From Streptomyces sp. NBC_00448 (GTDB taxonomy: Bacteria > Actinomycetota > Actinomycetes > Streptomycetales > Streptomycetaceae), in the NCBI RefSeq assembly GCF_036014115.1, contig NZ_CP107913.1, positions 3,829,001 through 3,893,000 on the forward strand: a stretch of 64,000 nt of DNA, read 5' to 3'. This document shows positions 38,357 to 47,428 of this stretch, one piece after another. Made by a program: the position numbers and the translations under genes. The notes under the pieces were generated by a model, which was not told the DNA's origin, made no database searches, and saw nothing but the letters and a program-made list of their open reading frames with translations. How positions within the stretch are numbered: the first letter of the stretch is position 1; every line of letters starts with the position of its first letter.

Positions 38357-41300
38357 ATGGGTGGGGTGAGCGACGGCGCGTACCTCCGGTTCCCGCACCT
38401 GCACGGCGACCTGCTCTGCTTCGCCGCGGAGGACGACATCTGGGTGGCCCCGCTCGGGCCACCGGGCGCCCCGCCCGGCCGCGCCTGGCGGGTGACCGCC
38501 GACCGCACGAGAGTGGGGGTCCCCCGCCTCTCGCCCGACGGCACCTCCATCGCCTTCACCACCTGGCGGAGCCTTGACCCCGAGGTGTACGTCGTCCCCG
38601 TGGACGGAGGCGCCCCGCGGCGGCTGACGTTCTGGGGCAGTTCCGACACCCGGGTGTGCTCCTGGACGCCGGACGGCGACATCCTGGCGGTGTCGTCGCA
38701 CGGGCAGCCGTTCGCCTACCACACCTGGGCACACAGCGTGCCGACCGAGCACGAGCCCGGCGGTCCGTTGCCCTGGGGGCCGGTCTCCGACATCGCCGTG
38801 CACGACTGCGACGACGGGGAGCGCCGCACCCTGCTGCTCACCGGCACCCCGCCGCACGAACCGCACGCCTGGAAGCGCTACCGCGGCGGCGCCACCGGCC
38901 GCCTGTGGCTGCACGGCGAGCGGCTCGTGCCCGATCTCGACGGCCATCTGGCCTCCCCGATGTTCGTCGCAGGCCGCATCGCGTTCCTCTCCGACCACGA
39001 GGGCATCGGCAACCTGTACTCCTGCCGTCCCGACGGCAGCGACCTGCGCCGCCACACCGACCACGCCGACTTCTACGCGCGCTCCGCCGCCACCGACGGC
39101 AACCGTGTCGTCTACCAGTGCGCGGGCTCCCTGTGGCTCGTCGACGACCTGGCCGCCGATGCCGAGCCCCGACGCCTGGACGTCCGCCTCGGCGGACCGC
39201 GCAGCGGGCGCCGCCCCTACCAGGTGCCGGCCGCCGCGAACCTCGACGGCCTGGCCATGGACGGCACCGGCCGCGCCAGTGCCGTCTGCGTACGCGGCAG
39301 CCTGTACTGGCTCACCCACCGCGACGGCCCGGCCCGCACCATCAGCGATGTCCCCGGTGCCCGGGTGCGCCTGCCGGAGATGCTCGGCGACACCGGTCTG
39401 GTCGCCTATGTCACCGACGGCGAGGGCGAGGACGGCATCGAACTCGCCCATCTGCCGGGGCGCGCCTCCCGGGCGCTGACCCGCGGCCCCGAGGGCGCGG
39501 GTGACGTTCCCGGCGACTTCACCGCCGAACTCGCCTTCGTCCCGCGGGCCGGCGCCCCCGCCGACGCGGACGCCGATGTCGACGTCGTCCCGGTCGGCGG
39601 GCGCACCATCGGCGGGCCGGTCCGCTGGACCAGCGACCTCACCCGTACGAGTGGGCCGGCGGGCGCGGATGTGACGCCAGGCGAGGTCACCCGCGCGGGT
39701 GACGCGAACTCCCAGTCGTACGCCCCTGGCAGCAGCGACGACGGCCCGGACGACGGTCAGGAGGAGGCAGACGGCGAAGGCGGCGGCAGGGGCGGCGGGC
39801 GACACCGCGGTACCGGTGGTGCCACCCACCCGAGCCCGTTCGGCGACGCGCCCGACACCCCCCACGCGCGGCTGGCCGTCGGGCGTCTGGGCCGCGTCAC
39901 CGAGATGGTCTCCTCGCCCGACGGCGCCGTCCTCGCCGTCGCCTCCCACGACGGTCGGCTGCTGCTCGTCGCCACCGGCGAAGGCGACACCGACGACGAG
40001 TACGGCCCGCCCCGCCCACCCGTGGTGACCGGCGCGGTCGACGAGCTTGTCCGCTCCACCAACGGCCCGGTCCGCAACCTCGCCTTCTCCCCCGACTCGG
40101 CGTGGCTGACCTGGTCGCACCCTGGCGTCGGACGCTCGCTGCGTTCCATCAAGATCGCCCGGCTCGCCGACCATACGATCATCGACGTCACCAACGGCCG
40201 TTTCGAGGACGAGCAGCCCGTCTTCACCCGGGACGGCCGCTACCTGGCCTTCTTGTCATGGCGCGGCTTCGACCCGGTGTACGACGTCCACACCGGCGAC
40301 CTGTCCTTCCCGCTGGGCTGCCGCCCGTACCTGGTGCCGCTCAACTCCGCCACGCCGTCACCGTTCGCGCTGCGGGTCGACGGCAGCCCGGTCGGCACCG
40401 GTCTGGACCCGGGCGAGGGCGGCGGCGACGGACCGGTCGTGGTGGAGGCTGAGGGGCTTCCCAGCAGGGTGACGCCCTTCCCGGTGGCCGCGTCCAAGTA
40501 CAGCGCTCTGGAGCCCGTACAGGGCGGTCTGGTGTGGCTGCGGTGGCCGATCTCCGGTGCGCTCGGCGAGACGTTCGTCAACCCGACCGACCCGTCGGCC
40601 CGCCCCACCCTGGAGCACTTCAACCTCGGCAAGTCCAAGCGCACCGAACTCGTCCGCCACATGGACTGGTACGCCGTCAGCGGCGACGGCCTGCGGCTGG
40701 CCGTCTTCGACGAGGGCGAACTCGCCGTCCTGCCCGCCACCGAGCGCGGCGACGACGACTCCACCGTCTACGTCGACATGCGCCGCATCCTGCACGAGGT
40801 GGAACCGACCGCCGAGTGGCGCCAGTCGTACGCGGAGGCCGGCCGCCTCATCCGCGACTACTTCTGGGCGCCCGACATGTGCGGCGTGGACTGGCCGGCG
40901 ATCCTCGACCAGTACCGGCCCCTGGTCGAACACGTCGCCACCCCCGACGAGTTCGCCGACCTGCTGCGCGAGGTGCTCGGCGAACTGGGCACCTCGCACG
41001 CTTACGTGCAGCCCGCCCGCCGCAACGAGGGCCCGCCGCACTACCAGCGCCCCATCGGCCTGCTGGGCGCCGACTTCCAGCACAACAAGGACGGCACCTG
41101 GACCGTCGCCCGTATCCTGCCCGGCGAGTCGTCCGACTCCAAGGCGCGCTCGCCACTGGCCGGCACCGGCATCCGCGAGGGCGCGATCCTCACCCACATC
41201 GACGGCCGCCGCGTCGACCCGCAAGCGGGCCCGTACCCGCTGCTGTCGGGCGCGGGCGGCACCACCGTGGAACTGACCTTCACCCCGCCCGGCGGCCGCG

Positions 41301-42034
41301 GCGCGCCCCGCCGGATCGCCGTGGTGCCCCTGGTCGACGAACGGCCGCTGCGCTACCAGCACTGGGTGGCCAAGCGGCGCAGCGTCGTCCGGCACCTGAG
41401 CGGCGGCCGCTGCGGCTACCTGCACATCCCCGACATGGGCGGCTCGGGCTGGGCGCAGTTCAACCGCGACCTGCGCAAGGAAGTCGCCTACGACGCCCTG
41501 CTGGTGGATGTGCGCGGCAACGCCGGCGGCAACATCAGCGAGCTGGTCATCGAGAAGCTCACCCGTACGGTGCTCGGTTGGGACGTCACGCGCAACGCGC
41601 AGCCCGTCTCCTACGCCGGCAACGCCCCCCGCGGCCCGGTGGTCGCGGTCGCCGACGAGGCCACGTCGTCCGACGGCGACATGATCACCGCGGCCTTCAA
41701 GCTGCTGCGGCTCGGCCCGGTGGTCGGCCTGCGCACCTGGGGCGGCGTGGTCGGTATGACCGGCCGTCACCGCCTGGGTGACAACACGGTCATCACCGTC
41801 CCGATGAACGCCGCCTGGTTCGACGCCTACGGCTGGTCCGTCGAGAACCATGGCGTCGCGCCCGACATCGAGTGCCTGCGCACGCCGCTGGACTGGGCCG
41901 AGGGCAGGCACGGCCAACTCGCCGTCGCCGTACGCGAGGCGCTGTCCCTGCTCGGCGAACACCCCGCAGCGGTACCGCCCGACCTGTCCTCACGTCCCAA
42001 CCGCGCCCGCCCGCCGCTTCCTCCGCGCGCCTAG
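38357..42034 (+). CDS. tricorn-type S41 protease
   Basis: About 1225 residues. The N-terminal two-thirds are two propeller-like blocks of DxxxI/WxxDG repeats (GVPRLSPDGTSIAFTTW; FTRDGRYLAFLSW). The C-terminal third has a C1 helical region, a PDZ domain (GIREGAILTHIDGRRV) and the S41 peptidase core. The tricorn catalytic residues can be placed: His in GTSHAYVQ, Ser-Asp in TSSDGDMITAAFK, and Glu in WSVENHGVAPDIE. Tricorn cuts oligopeptides downstream of the proteasome. A 70-residue Gly/Asp/Ser-rich insert (about 425-500) separates the propellers. A GTG at 38366 is an alternative start. Confidence 0.88.
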   Translation: MGGVSDGAYLRFPHLHGDLLCFAAEDDIWVAPLGPPGAPPGRAWRVTADRTRVGVPRLSPDGTSIAFTTWRSLDPEVYVVPVDGGAPRRLTFWGSSDTRVCSWTPDGDILAVSSHGQPFAYHTWAHSVPTEHEPGGPLPWGPVSDIAVHDCDDGERRTLLLTGTPPHEPHAWKRYRGGATGRLWLHGERLVPDLDGHLASPMFVAGRIAFLSDHEGIGNLYSCRPDGSDLRRHTDHADFYARSAATDGNRVVYQCAGSLWLVDDLAADAEPRRLDVRLGGPRSGRRPYQVPAAANLDGLAMDGTGRASAVCVRGSLYWLTHRDGPARTISDVPGARVRLPEMLGDTGLVAYVTDGEGEDGIELAHLPGRASRALTRGPEGAGDVPGDFTAELAFVPRAGAPADADADVDVVPVGGRTIGGPVRWTSDLTRTSGPAGADVTPGEVTRAGDANSQSYAPGSSDDGPDDGQEEADGEGGGRGGGRHRGTGGATHPSPFGDAPDTPHARLAVGRLGRVTEMVSSPDGAVLAVASHDGRLLLVATGEGDTDDEYGPPRPPVVTGAVDELVRSTNGPVRNLAFSPDSAWLTWSHPGVGRSLRSIKIARLADHTIIDVTNGRFEDEQPVFTRDGRYLAFLSWRGFDPVYDVHTGDLSFPLGCRPYLVPLNSATPSPFALRVDGSPVGTGLDPGEGGGDGPVVVEAEGLPSRVTPFPVAASKYSALEPVQGGLVWLRWPISGALGETFVNPTDPSARPTLEHFNLGKSKRTELVRHMDWYAVSGDGLRLAVFDEGELAVLPATERGDDDSTVYVDMRRILHEVEPTAEWRQSYAEAGRLIRDYFWAPDMCGVDWPAILDQYRPLVEHVATPDEFADLLREVLGELGTSHAYVQPARRNEGPPHYQRPIGLLGADFQHNKDGTWTVARILPGESSDSKARSPLAGTGIREGAILTHIDGRRVDPQAGPYPLLSGAGGTTVELTFTPPGGRGAPRRIAVVPLVDERPLRYQHWVAKRRSVVRHLSGGRCGYLHIPDMGGSGWAQFNRDLRKEVAYDALLVDVRGNAGGNISELVIEKLTRTVLGWDVTRNAQPVSYAGNAPRGPVVAVADEATSSDGDMITAAFKLLRLGPVVGLRTWGGVVGMTGRHRLGDNTVITVPMNAAWFDAYGWSVENHGVAPDIECLRTPLDWAEGRHGQLAVAVREALSLLGEHPAAVPPDLSSRPNRARPPLPPRA
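39686..39703. repeat. 18-bp palindrome, copy 1 (inside tricorn coding region)
   Basis: GTCACCCGCGCGGGTGAC, a perfect palindrome, lies in the low-complexity insert of the tricorn gene, coding for VTRAGD. An identical 18-mer follows ogt at 49967-49984. Confidence 0.7.
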
Positions 42035-42182
42035 GAGCGCCTAGGAGCGCCGGGCGGCACCAAGGAGCACCGACGGGGCGCCGCCAGGTCCGGGTTGCAC
42101 GGCCTTCGCTTCCTTGGTGGCGGTCCGCCGCCATGGGCGCGGGGGTCGGCGTCCGGGCTCAACGGCCGCCGCAGGGCACGCA

Positions 42183-42210
42183 GAAGGGGCGCCCGCAGGG
42201 GCGCCCCTTC
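42183..42210. terminator. strong bidirectional terminator
   Basis: GAAGGGGCGCCC (42183-42194) pairs perfectly with 42199-42210 around a four-base loop, between the convergent tricorn gene and the small hydrophilic-protein gene. It is the most compact stem in the window. Confidence 0.85.
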
Positions 42211-42271
42211 CGTGTCACGGCGTTCTCGGTGTCCGCGCGATGCGCGACGCCGAGGTCAGCTCAAGCGGACG

Positions 42272-42496
42272 TCAGGCCCAGTCGTCCTGGTTGTCGTCCT
42301 CGGACTCGCGGCCCATGCGACGCGACGCCTGGTCCTCGAGGTCGGAACGACGCTCCTGCCCCTCCTGCTGCATGCCGCGCTGGGCCTGCTCGGGGTTCTG
42401 GGCGGCAGCGGACTTGTTCCGCTTGTCGCCCTGCGCGCCCTTGGCCTGCTCGGCATAGTCCTCGGCCTTGTCCTTGAACTGATCGAAAGCGCCCAT
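42272..42496 (-). CDS. small hydrophilic protein (CsbD-like composition)
   Basis: A 74-residue, highly charged protein rich in Gln, Lys, Glu, Asp and Arg, with no hydrophobic core: GAFDQFKDKAEDYAEQAKG at the N-terminus resembles CsbD/stress-type small proteins, and the C-terminus is acidic (RESEDDNQDDWA). The ATG at 42496 has a very strong AGGAGGAGT ribosome site, so high expression is likely, and stress-related expression is plausible. An upstream in-frame ATG at 42538 lacks a site. Confidence 0.75.
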   Translation of the reverse strand: MGAFDQFKDKAEDYAEQAKGAQGDKRNKSAAAQNPEQAQRGMQQEGQERRSDLEDQASRRMGRESEDDNQDDWA

Positions 42497-42603
42497 GGCT
42501 ACTCCTCCTGGAGTTTTGTGGGGATGGGGCCTCGACAAGACTTACATGGCCGGACACCCCCCGCATCCTGGGACAATAACCCCAGGTCAGCAAGCGATTA
42601 CAG

Positions 42604-43506
42604 CTACGGAGCGTGATTTGCGGAGGTCCGCGCCGACTCGTCCGCAGCGCCTCCCCTGCCCACCAGGCCGCGCCGCACCCCGGCCGCCCGGGCCAGTGCC
42701 GGCGCGGCCCGGCGCATCTCCCGCTGCCCCAGCGCGCCGCCGATGACCGACGGCAGGTAGCCGCGCACCGGCTGCATGCCGCGCAGCCACCACTGCGCGT
42801 ACACATGAGGCGATCGTCGTACGATCCCGGCGACGATCCGCTCGACCGCCGGTTCCAGCGGGTACGTTCGGTTGGTCGGCCACGGCAGTCGCGCGCGCAT
42901 GGCCCGCAGCGCGTCGTCCTCGTCGGCGCCGCGCACCATGTCGGTGTCGGTCCAACTGAGGTAGCCGACGCCCACCTTGACGCCCTTGGGGCCCATCTCG
43001 GCGCGCAGGCTGTGCGCGAACGCCTCGACACCCGACTTGCTCGCGCAGTACGCGGCCATCAGGGGCGCGGGGGTGATCGCGGCCAGCGATGCGATCTGTA
43101 GAAAATAGCCGTGCGAGTCAACGAGCGCCGGCAGGAACGCCCTTGCGGTCGAGACGCTGCCCAGCAGGTTGACCTGGATCACCCGATCGAAGGCGTCGGG
43201 GTCCGATTCGAGGAACGGCCCGCCGGTGGCGACACCGGCGTTGGCGACGGCGACGTCGATCCTCCCGAAGCGCGCGCGCACGTCGGCGGCCACCTCGGCC
43301 ATCGCCGCCCGGTCGGTGACGTCGGCGGTCCAACTGGCCGCCTCGCCGCCCAGCGACGCGGCGACGTTCTTCAGTTCATCGGGTTCGAGGCCGACCAGGG
43401 CCAGCCGGGCGCCGCGCGCGGCGAGTTTGCGGGCGAGCAGCTCACCGACACCGCGAGCCGCACCCGTGACCACCACGACCCGGCCGTCCAACGATGATCC
43501 GCTCAT
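42604..43506 (-). CDS. SDR oxidoreductase of the monooxygenase operon
   Basis: A 300-residue short-chain dehydrogenase. NAD(P)-binding VVVTGAARGVGELLA, VANAGVATGGP, catalytic Ser in QIASLAAITP and YCASK (YxxxK) are all present. The C-terminal 90 residues (RRSPHVYAQWWLRGMQPVRGYLP) form a membrane-associating extension seen in SDRs that act on hydrophobic substrates. Its ATG overlaps the hydrolase stop by four bases. In context it probably oxidises an alcohol to the ketone used by the monooxygenase. Confidence 0.88.
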   Translation of the reverse strand: MSGSSLDGRVVVVTGAARGVGELLARKLAARGARLALVGLEPDELKNVAASLGGEAASWTADVTDRAAMAEVAADVRARFGRIDVAVANAGVATGGPFLESDPDAFDRVIQVNLLGSVSTARAFLPALVDSHGYFLQIASLAAITPAPLMAAYCASKSGVEAFAHSLRAEMGPKGVKVGVGYLSWTDTDMVRGADEDDALRAMRARLPWPTNRTYPLEPAVERIVAGIVRRSPHVYAQWWLRGMQPVRGYLPSVIGGALGQREMRRAAPALARAAGVRRGLVGRGGAADESARTSANHAP

Positions 43507-44471
43507 GCGCTCTTCTCCTGTTCGCCGGCCGTCGCGGCCCCACCGCTTGTCGTACCTTCCGATCCCGCGTCACCCCGCGCCAGATGATCAGCCGCCAGGG
43601 TGCGTATCAGCGCCTCGACGGCGGGCGTGTCCTCGACCGGCGTCATGTGACCGCGGCCGGGCAGTTCGGTCAGTCCGACGCAGTGCGGCAGCGCAGCGGC
43701 GATGCGGTGCGAGTGCACCTTGGGAGTCAATTTGTCGACTGTTCCGACGACGACCGCGGTGGGCGCGGTGAGCACGGCCACTTCGGCGTCCAGGTCCAGG
43801 ACGGCCTGCACCTTGCCCCACGCGGAACGCGGCCGCGCCCGGCAGGCGTGCACGATCCGAGCGCAGAAATCCACCTGTTCGGGTGTCGAATCCGGGCCCA
43901 TCACCCCGTACTTCAACACCGCCTTGGCCATCGGCGTGACCGGGCCCAGCGGCAGGCTCGAGACGAGGATCTGGCGGTGCAGCACCCGCCGCAGCCACCG
44001 GGCGCTCAGTCGCGGCGGCAGCACCTGCGTCGACCCGATCAGCCGGCTGGCTCCGGTACTCACCAGCAGCACGGCGGCGGTACGGTCGCGCACGAACTGC
44101 CGTTCGGCGGCCGCCATGATCGTCATACCGCCCATGGAGTGACCGACGAGCAGCGCGCGTTCACCCTCGGGCAGCACGGCCTCCAGTACGGCCTGCAGAT
44201 CATCGGCCATTATGGCCGTGCTGTAACCCTTGCGGGTGGCGGGCGCCGCACTCAGACCATGGCCGCGCTGGTCGTAGGCGATCAACCGGAAATCCGATGA
44301 CAGGGCCCGCACCATCGGCGCCCAGAACAGCGTCGAGCACGTCCACCCATGCACCAGTACGACTGTCGGAGCGTCGGTGCGGCCGTACTTCTCCACGTTC
44401 AGGCGCGTGCCGTCCGCGGAGACCGCGGTCAGCGCCCTGCGCGGCTGCACAGCCTCGTATGTCGCGGTCAT
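43503..44471 (-). CDS. alpha/beta hydrolase of the monooxygenase operon
   Basis: A 322-residue hydrolase. The oxyanion segment VLVHGWTCSTLFW, then YDQRGHGLS, the nucleophile elbow VGHSMGGMT, the acid in VVVGTVDKLTPKVHS and the His in LPGRGHMTPVEDTP complete the catalytic triad. No signal peptide is seen. It overlaps the monooxygenase stop and the SDR start by four bases each. The likely role is cleavage of the ester or lactone made by the monooxygenase. Confidence 0.88.
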   Translation of the reverse strand: MTATYEAVQPRRALTAVSADGTRLNVEKYGRTDAPTVVLVHGWTCSTLFWAPMVRALSSDFRLIAYDQRGHGLSAAPATRKGYSTAIMADDLQAVLEAVLPEGERALLVGHSMGGMTIMAAAERQFVRDRTAAVLLVSTGASRLIGSTQVLPPRLSARWLRRVLHRQILVSSLPLGPVTPMAKAVLKYGVMGPDSTPEQVDFCARIVHACRARPRSAWGKVQAVLDLDAEVAVLTAPTAVVVGTVDKLTPKVHSHRIAAALPHCVGLTELPGRGHMTPVEDTPAVEALIRTLAADHLARGDAGSEGTTSGGAATAGEQEKSA

Positions 44472-45991
44472 GACGCCACCTTTGCGGCCGGCCCGGTCAC
44501 GGACTCGACGGACGACTGGCCCGCGGGGGCCAGCAGGTTGTATTCGGAGAGCTTCAACTGCCTGGTGGCGCGCCGGAACTCGGCGGTGGTGCCGGGCCAC
44601 GCCGTGGTGTTGCGGCCGTTGGCGTCCAGGTACCAGCTCTTGCAGCCGCCGGTGTTCCACACGGTGCGCGAGGCGCGGCGCTGCATCTCCTCGTTCCACG
44701 CGGCGACCGCCGCCGGCTTGGCGTCCAAGGCCGCGGCACCGGAACGCTCCAGGGTGCGCAGGTAGTCGGCGACATAGTTGAGTGATGATTCGATCATCAG
44801 GATCATCGAGCTGTTCCCGAGGCCGGTGTTCGGTCCGATGATGAACAGAAGATTCGGGAAGCCGTCGACGGCGCAGCCGCGCAGCGCAGCCATGCCGCTC
44901 TTCCAGTGCTCGCTGAGACTGCGGCCGTCCGATCCGATGACCCGATCGCCGATCGGCATGTCGGTGACATGGAACCCGGTGCCGAAGATGATCGCGTCGA
45001 CCTCGCGCTCGGTACCGTCAGCCGTCACCACCGATGAGCCGCGCACCTCGCTGAGCGCCGAGGTGACGACCTCGGTGTTGGGTTGCGAGAGCGCCGGATA
45101 GTAGGTGTTGGACAACAGAATGCGCTTGCATCCGATGGTGTAGTCCGGTGTGAGGCGAGCCCGCAGCCCAGGGTCCTTGACGGACCGCCTCAGGTGGCCG
45201 CGTGCGATCCGCTCGGCCGCCTTCATCAGTTTCGGCTGCTTGACGAACGCGCCGACCTGGAACTCCCGGATCAGCCACAGCGCGCCGCGCCGCAACTTCG
45301 CGGTGCCGGGCACAGTGCCGTGCAACCACCGCTCCGCCGAGCCTATCGGCCGGTCCACCCGTGGCATCACCCACGGCGGGGTGCGCTGGATGACCGTCAG
45401 CTTCCCGACCTCCGGCTGGATCGACGGCACGATCTGGATCGCCGACGCCCCGGTGCCTACCATGGCGACGCGCTTGCCCTTGAGGTCGAAGTCGTGCTCC
45501 CAGCGCGAGGAGTGGAACACCCGCCCAGGAAAGTCCTCGATCCCCGGCACGTCCGGGATCTTCGGGTCGGACAGCGGCCCGGTCGCGGAGACCACCACAT
45601 CGGCGGTCAGTTCGCCGACGGCCGTCGTCAGATGCCAGTGCCGCGCCTCGGCGTTCCAGCGCGCCTGGAGCACCTCGGCGCCGAAGCGCAGGTGCGGCCG
45701 CAACCCGAAGGTGTCGGCGACCCGTTCGAGGTACGCGCGGATGTGCTCCTGGCCGGAGAAGGCGCGCGGCCAGTCGGGGTTCGGTGCGAACGAGAACGAG
45801 TAGAGGTGGGAGGGCACGTCGCAGGCGCAGCCCGGGTAGCTGTTGTCGCGCCAGGTGCCGCCGACCGCATCCGCGCGCTCGAGGATCACGAAGTCGGTGA
45901 TCCCTTCCCGCCGCAGCCTCACCGCGGCCCCTAGGCCGCCGAAGCCGGACCCGATCACCGCCACCCGCACGTGTTCGATGTCGTCGTCCAT
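44468..45991 (-). CDS. flavin-containing monooxygenase, Baeyer-Villiger type
   Basis: A 507-residue FAD/NADPH enzyme. VAVIGSGFGGLGAAVRL binds FAD; FPGRVFHSSRW at about residue 165 exactly fits the type-I Baeyer-Villiger fingerprint FxGxxxHxxxW; VAMVGTGASAIQIVPSI binds NADPH; DAIIFGTGFHVTD follows. It should insert oxygen next to a ketone to give an ester or lactone. First gene of a tight three-gene operon, with GAAGGCGGTGCC before the ATG. A 30-base perfect palindrome lies 23 bases upstream of the start. Confidence 0.92.
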   Translation of the reverse strand: MDDDIEHVRVAVIGSGFGGLGAAVRLRREGITDFVILERADAVGGTWRDNSYPGCACDVPSHLYSFSFAPNPDWPRAFSGQEHIRAYLERVADTFGLRPHLRFGAEVLQARWNAEARHWHLTTAVGELTADVVVSATGPLSDPKIPDVPGIEDFPGRVFHSSRWEHDFDLKGKRVAMVGTGASAIQIVPSIQPEVGKLTVIQRTPPWVMPRVDRPIGSAERWLHGTVPGTAKLRRGALWLIREFQVGAFVKQPKLMKAAERIARGHLRRSVKDPGLRARLTPDYTIGCKRILLSNTYYPALSQPNTEVVTSALSEVRGSSVVTADGTEREVDAIIFGTGFHVTDMPIGDRVIGSDGRSLSEHWKSGMAALRGCAVDGFPNLLFIIGPNTGLGNSSMILMIESSLNYVADYLRTLERSGAAALDAKPAAVAAWNEEMQRRASRTVWNTGGCKSWYLDANGRNTTAWPGTTAEFRRATRQLKLSEYNLLAPAGQSSVESVTGPAAKVAS

Positions 45992-46013
45992 GGCACCGCC
46001 TTCCCGCTTCTCT

Positions 46014-46043
46014 CGACTGTGCCAGCAATCACTGGCACAGTCG
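46014..46043. promoter_or_regulatory. 30-bp perfect palindrome in BVMO/merR intergenic region
   Basis: CGACTGTGCCAG (46014-46025) and CTGGCACAGTCG (46032-46043) are exact reverse complements with a six-base spacer. The palindrome starts 23 bases from the monooxygenase ATG, where a repressor would block its promoter. The divergent MerR protein is the nearest candidate ligand-binding regulator. Confidence 0.75.
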
Positions 46044-46202
46044 GACTGTAAGGCACCGGGCGTTACCTCCGGTAGGGGTAGGTCCGGATTTCGGCCGCCC
46101 GCCACGCCCGCAAGCGCCCGCCGCCGCCCCCGGTGCACGCGCGACGAGCGCGCCCCCAGCGGAGCACCCCGGTCGGCCGCGAGGAAGGATTTCTGCACCC
46201 CC

Positions 46203-46208
46203 TAGGCT
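46203..46208 (+). promoter_or_regulatory. -10 box of leaderless promoter, merR
   Basis: TAGGCT ends six bases before the GTG at 46215; no ribosome site is seen. Confidence 0.45.
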
Positions 46209-46214
46209 GGCGAC

Positions 46215-47090
46215 GTGGACGACAACGCGACCGTGCCGCGCGAGTACCGCGTCGAGGAACTGGCCGAAGCAGCCGGCATCCCCGTCAGGACACTGCGGTT
46301 CTACCGCGAAAGGCGCCTGCTCCCGCCCCCGCGCCGCGAAGGACGGATCGCGTGGTATTCCGAGGACCACCTCGCGCGGCTGCGCACCATCTCCGCCCTC
46401 CTGGAGCGCGGCCACACCCTGGGCGGCATCGCCGAGCTGATCGCGGCCTGGGAACAGGGCCGCACCCTCGACGGTGTCGCCGAACTGCTCGGACTGGAAG
46501 GCGCACTCGCCATCCCCTGGTCCGAGGAGACCCCGGTAAGGCTCAGCCCCCAGGAGCTCGCCGATTACTTCGGCGAGGACATAAGCCCCGAGAACCTCAC
46601 CGACTCCCTGGAGATCGGCTACATCGCGGTCGACGGCGAGCAGGTCGTGCACGTCAGCCGCCGCCTGCTGGACGCCTCCGCCGCGCTCGTGCGCGAAGGC
46701 GTGCCGCTGTCCGCGGTCCTGGCCGCGGGCCGGGAGGTACGCAACCACGTCGACGCGATGGCCGACCTGTTCACCCAGGTCATCAAGTCCCACGTCATGG
46801 GCGACCTGACCGGGCTGACACCCGGCGACGCCCACCGGATCGCCGAGTCCCTGCACCGGCTGCGCCCGCTGGCCAAGAACATCGTCGACGCGGAGATGTC
46901 ACTCGCCATGGACCGCAAGGTGCGCGCCGAGATCGACACCTGGATGCGAAGCCACACAGACCCTCCCCCCGCCACCCATGGCGACGCCCCCGGCACCGCG
47001 CACGACCACGACGCCGACGCGACTCCCGGCCCCGCCGGCGACGAGCGGCCGCAGCGGCCGTGCCCGCCTCCCCTCACGCCGGAACCCTGA
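46215..47090 (+). CDS. MerR-family regulator, large form
   Basis: A 291-residue regulator. The winged helix (YRVEELAEAAGIPVRTLRFYRERRLLPPPRREGRIAWYSEDHLARLRTI, residues 10-60) is followed by the dimer helix and a 150-residue effector domain with no metal-binding cysteine cluster, so an organic ligand is likely. The C-terminal 45 residues are disordered, His/Pro-rich. Divergent from the monooxygenase operon, with a long palindrome between. GTG start with TAGGCT box six bases before it. Confidence 0.88.
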   Translation: MDDNATVPREYRVEELAEAAGIPVRTLRFYRERRLLPPPRREGRIAWYSEDHLARLRTISALLERGHTLGGIAELIAAWEQGRTLDGVAELLGLEGALAIPWSEETPVRLSPQELADYFGEDISPENLTDSLEIGYIAVDGEQVVHVSRRLLDASAALVREGVPLSAVLAAGREVRNHVDAMADLFTQVIKSHVMGDLTGLTPGDAHRIAESLHRLRPLAKNIVDAEMSLAMDRKVRAEIDTWMRSHTDPPPATHGDAPGTAHDHDADATPGPAGDERPQRPCPPPLTPEP

Positions 47091-47161
47091 CCCTCGCCCC
47101 GCGCGCGTCGTTCCGTACGACCTGAGAGAGTGGAAACGGCCCATCGATCGGGAGGTGCCCC

Positions 47162-47428
47162 GTGCAACAGCCTCAAGACGCCAACGCCGAACATGCCATC
47201 CTGGGTCGCATCAGTGCGATGGTCTCCGACGAGAAGGCCCTGCGGGACCTGCTCGCGGGAGGCGACGACGAGGGTGGCGACCAGCGCGAACGCCTCGCCG
47301 CCCTGGAGCGCGAACTCGACCAGTGCTGGGACCTGCTGCGCCAGCGCCGCGCCCTGTCCGAGGCCGGCGAGGACCCGGGAGGCGCCCGCGTACGGCCCTC
47401 CTCGACCGTTGAGGGCTACCGTTCGTGA
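47162..47428 (+). CDS. DUF2630 family small protein
   Basis: An 88-residue protein with the family pattern: HAILGRISAMVSDEKALRDLLA, then ERLAALERELDQCWDLLRQRRALSEAGEDP and VRPSSTVEGYRS. It is probably a helical hairpin. The function is unknown. The GTG start has GGGAGGTG upstream. The acetyltransferase gene overlaps its stop by four bases. Confidence 0.85.
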   Translation: MQQPQDANAEHAILGRISAMVSDEKALRDLLAGGDDEGGDQRERLAALERELDQCWDLLRQRRALSEAGEDPGGARVRPSSTVEGYRS

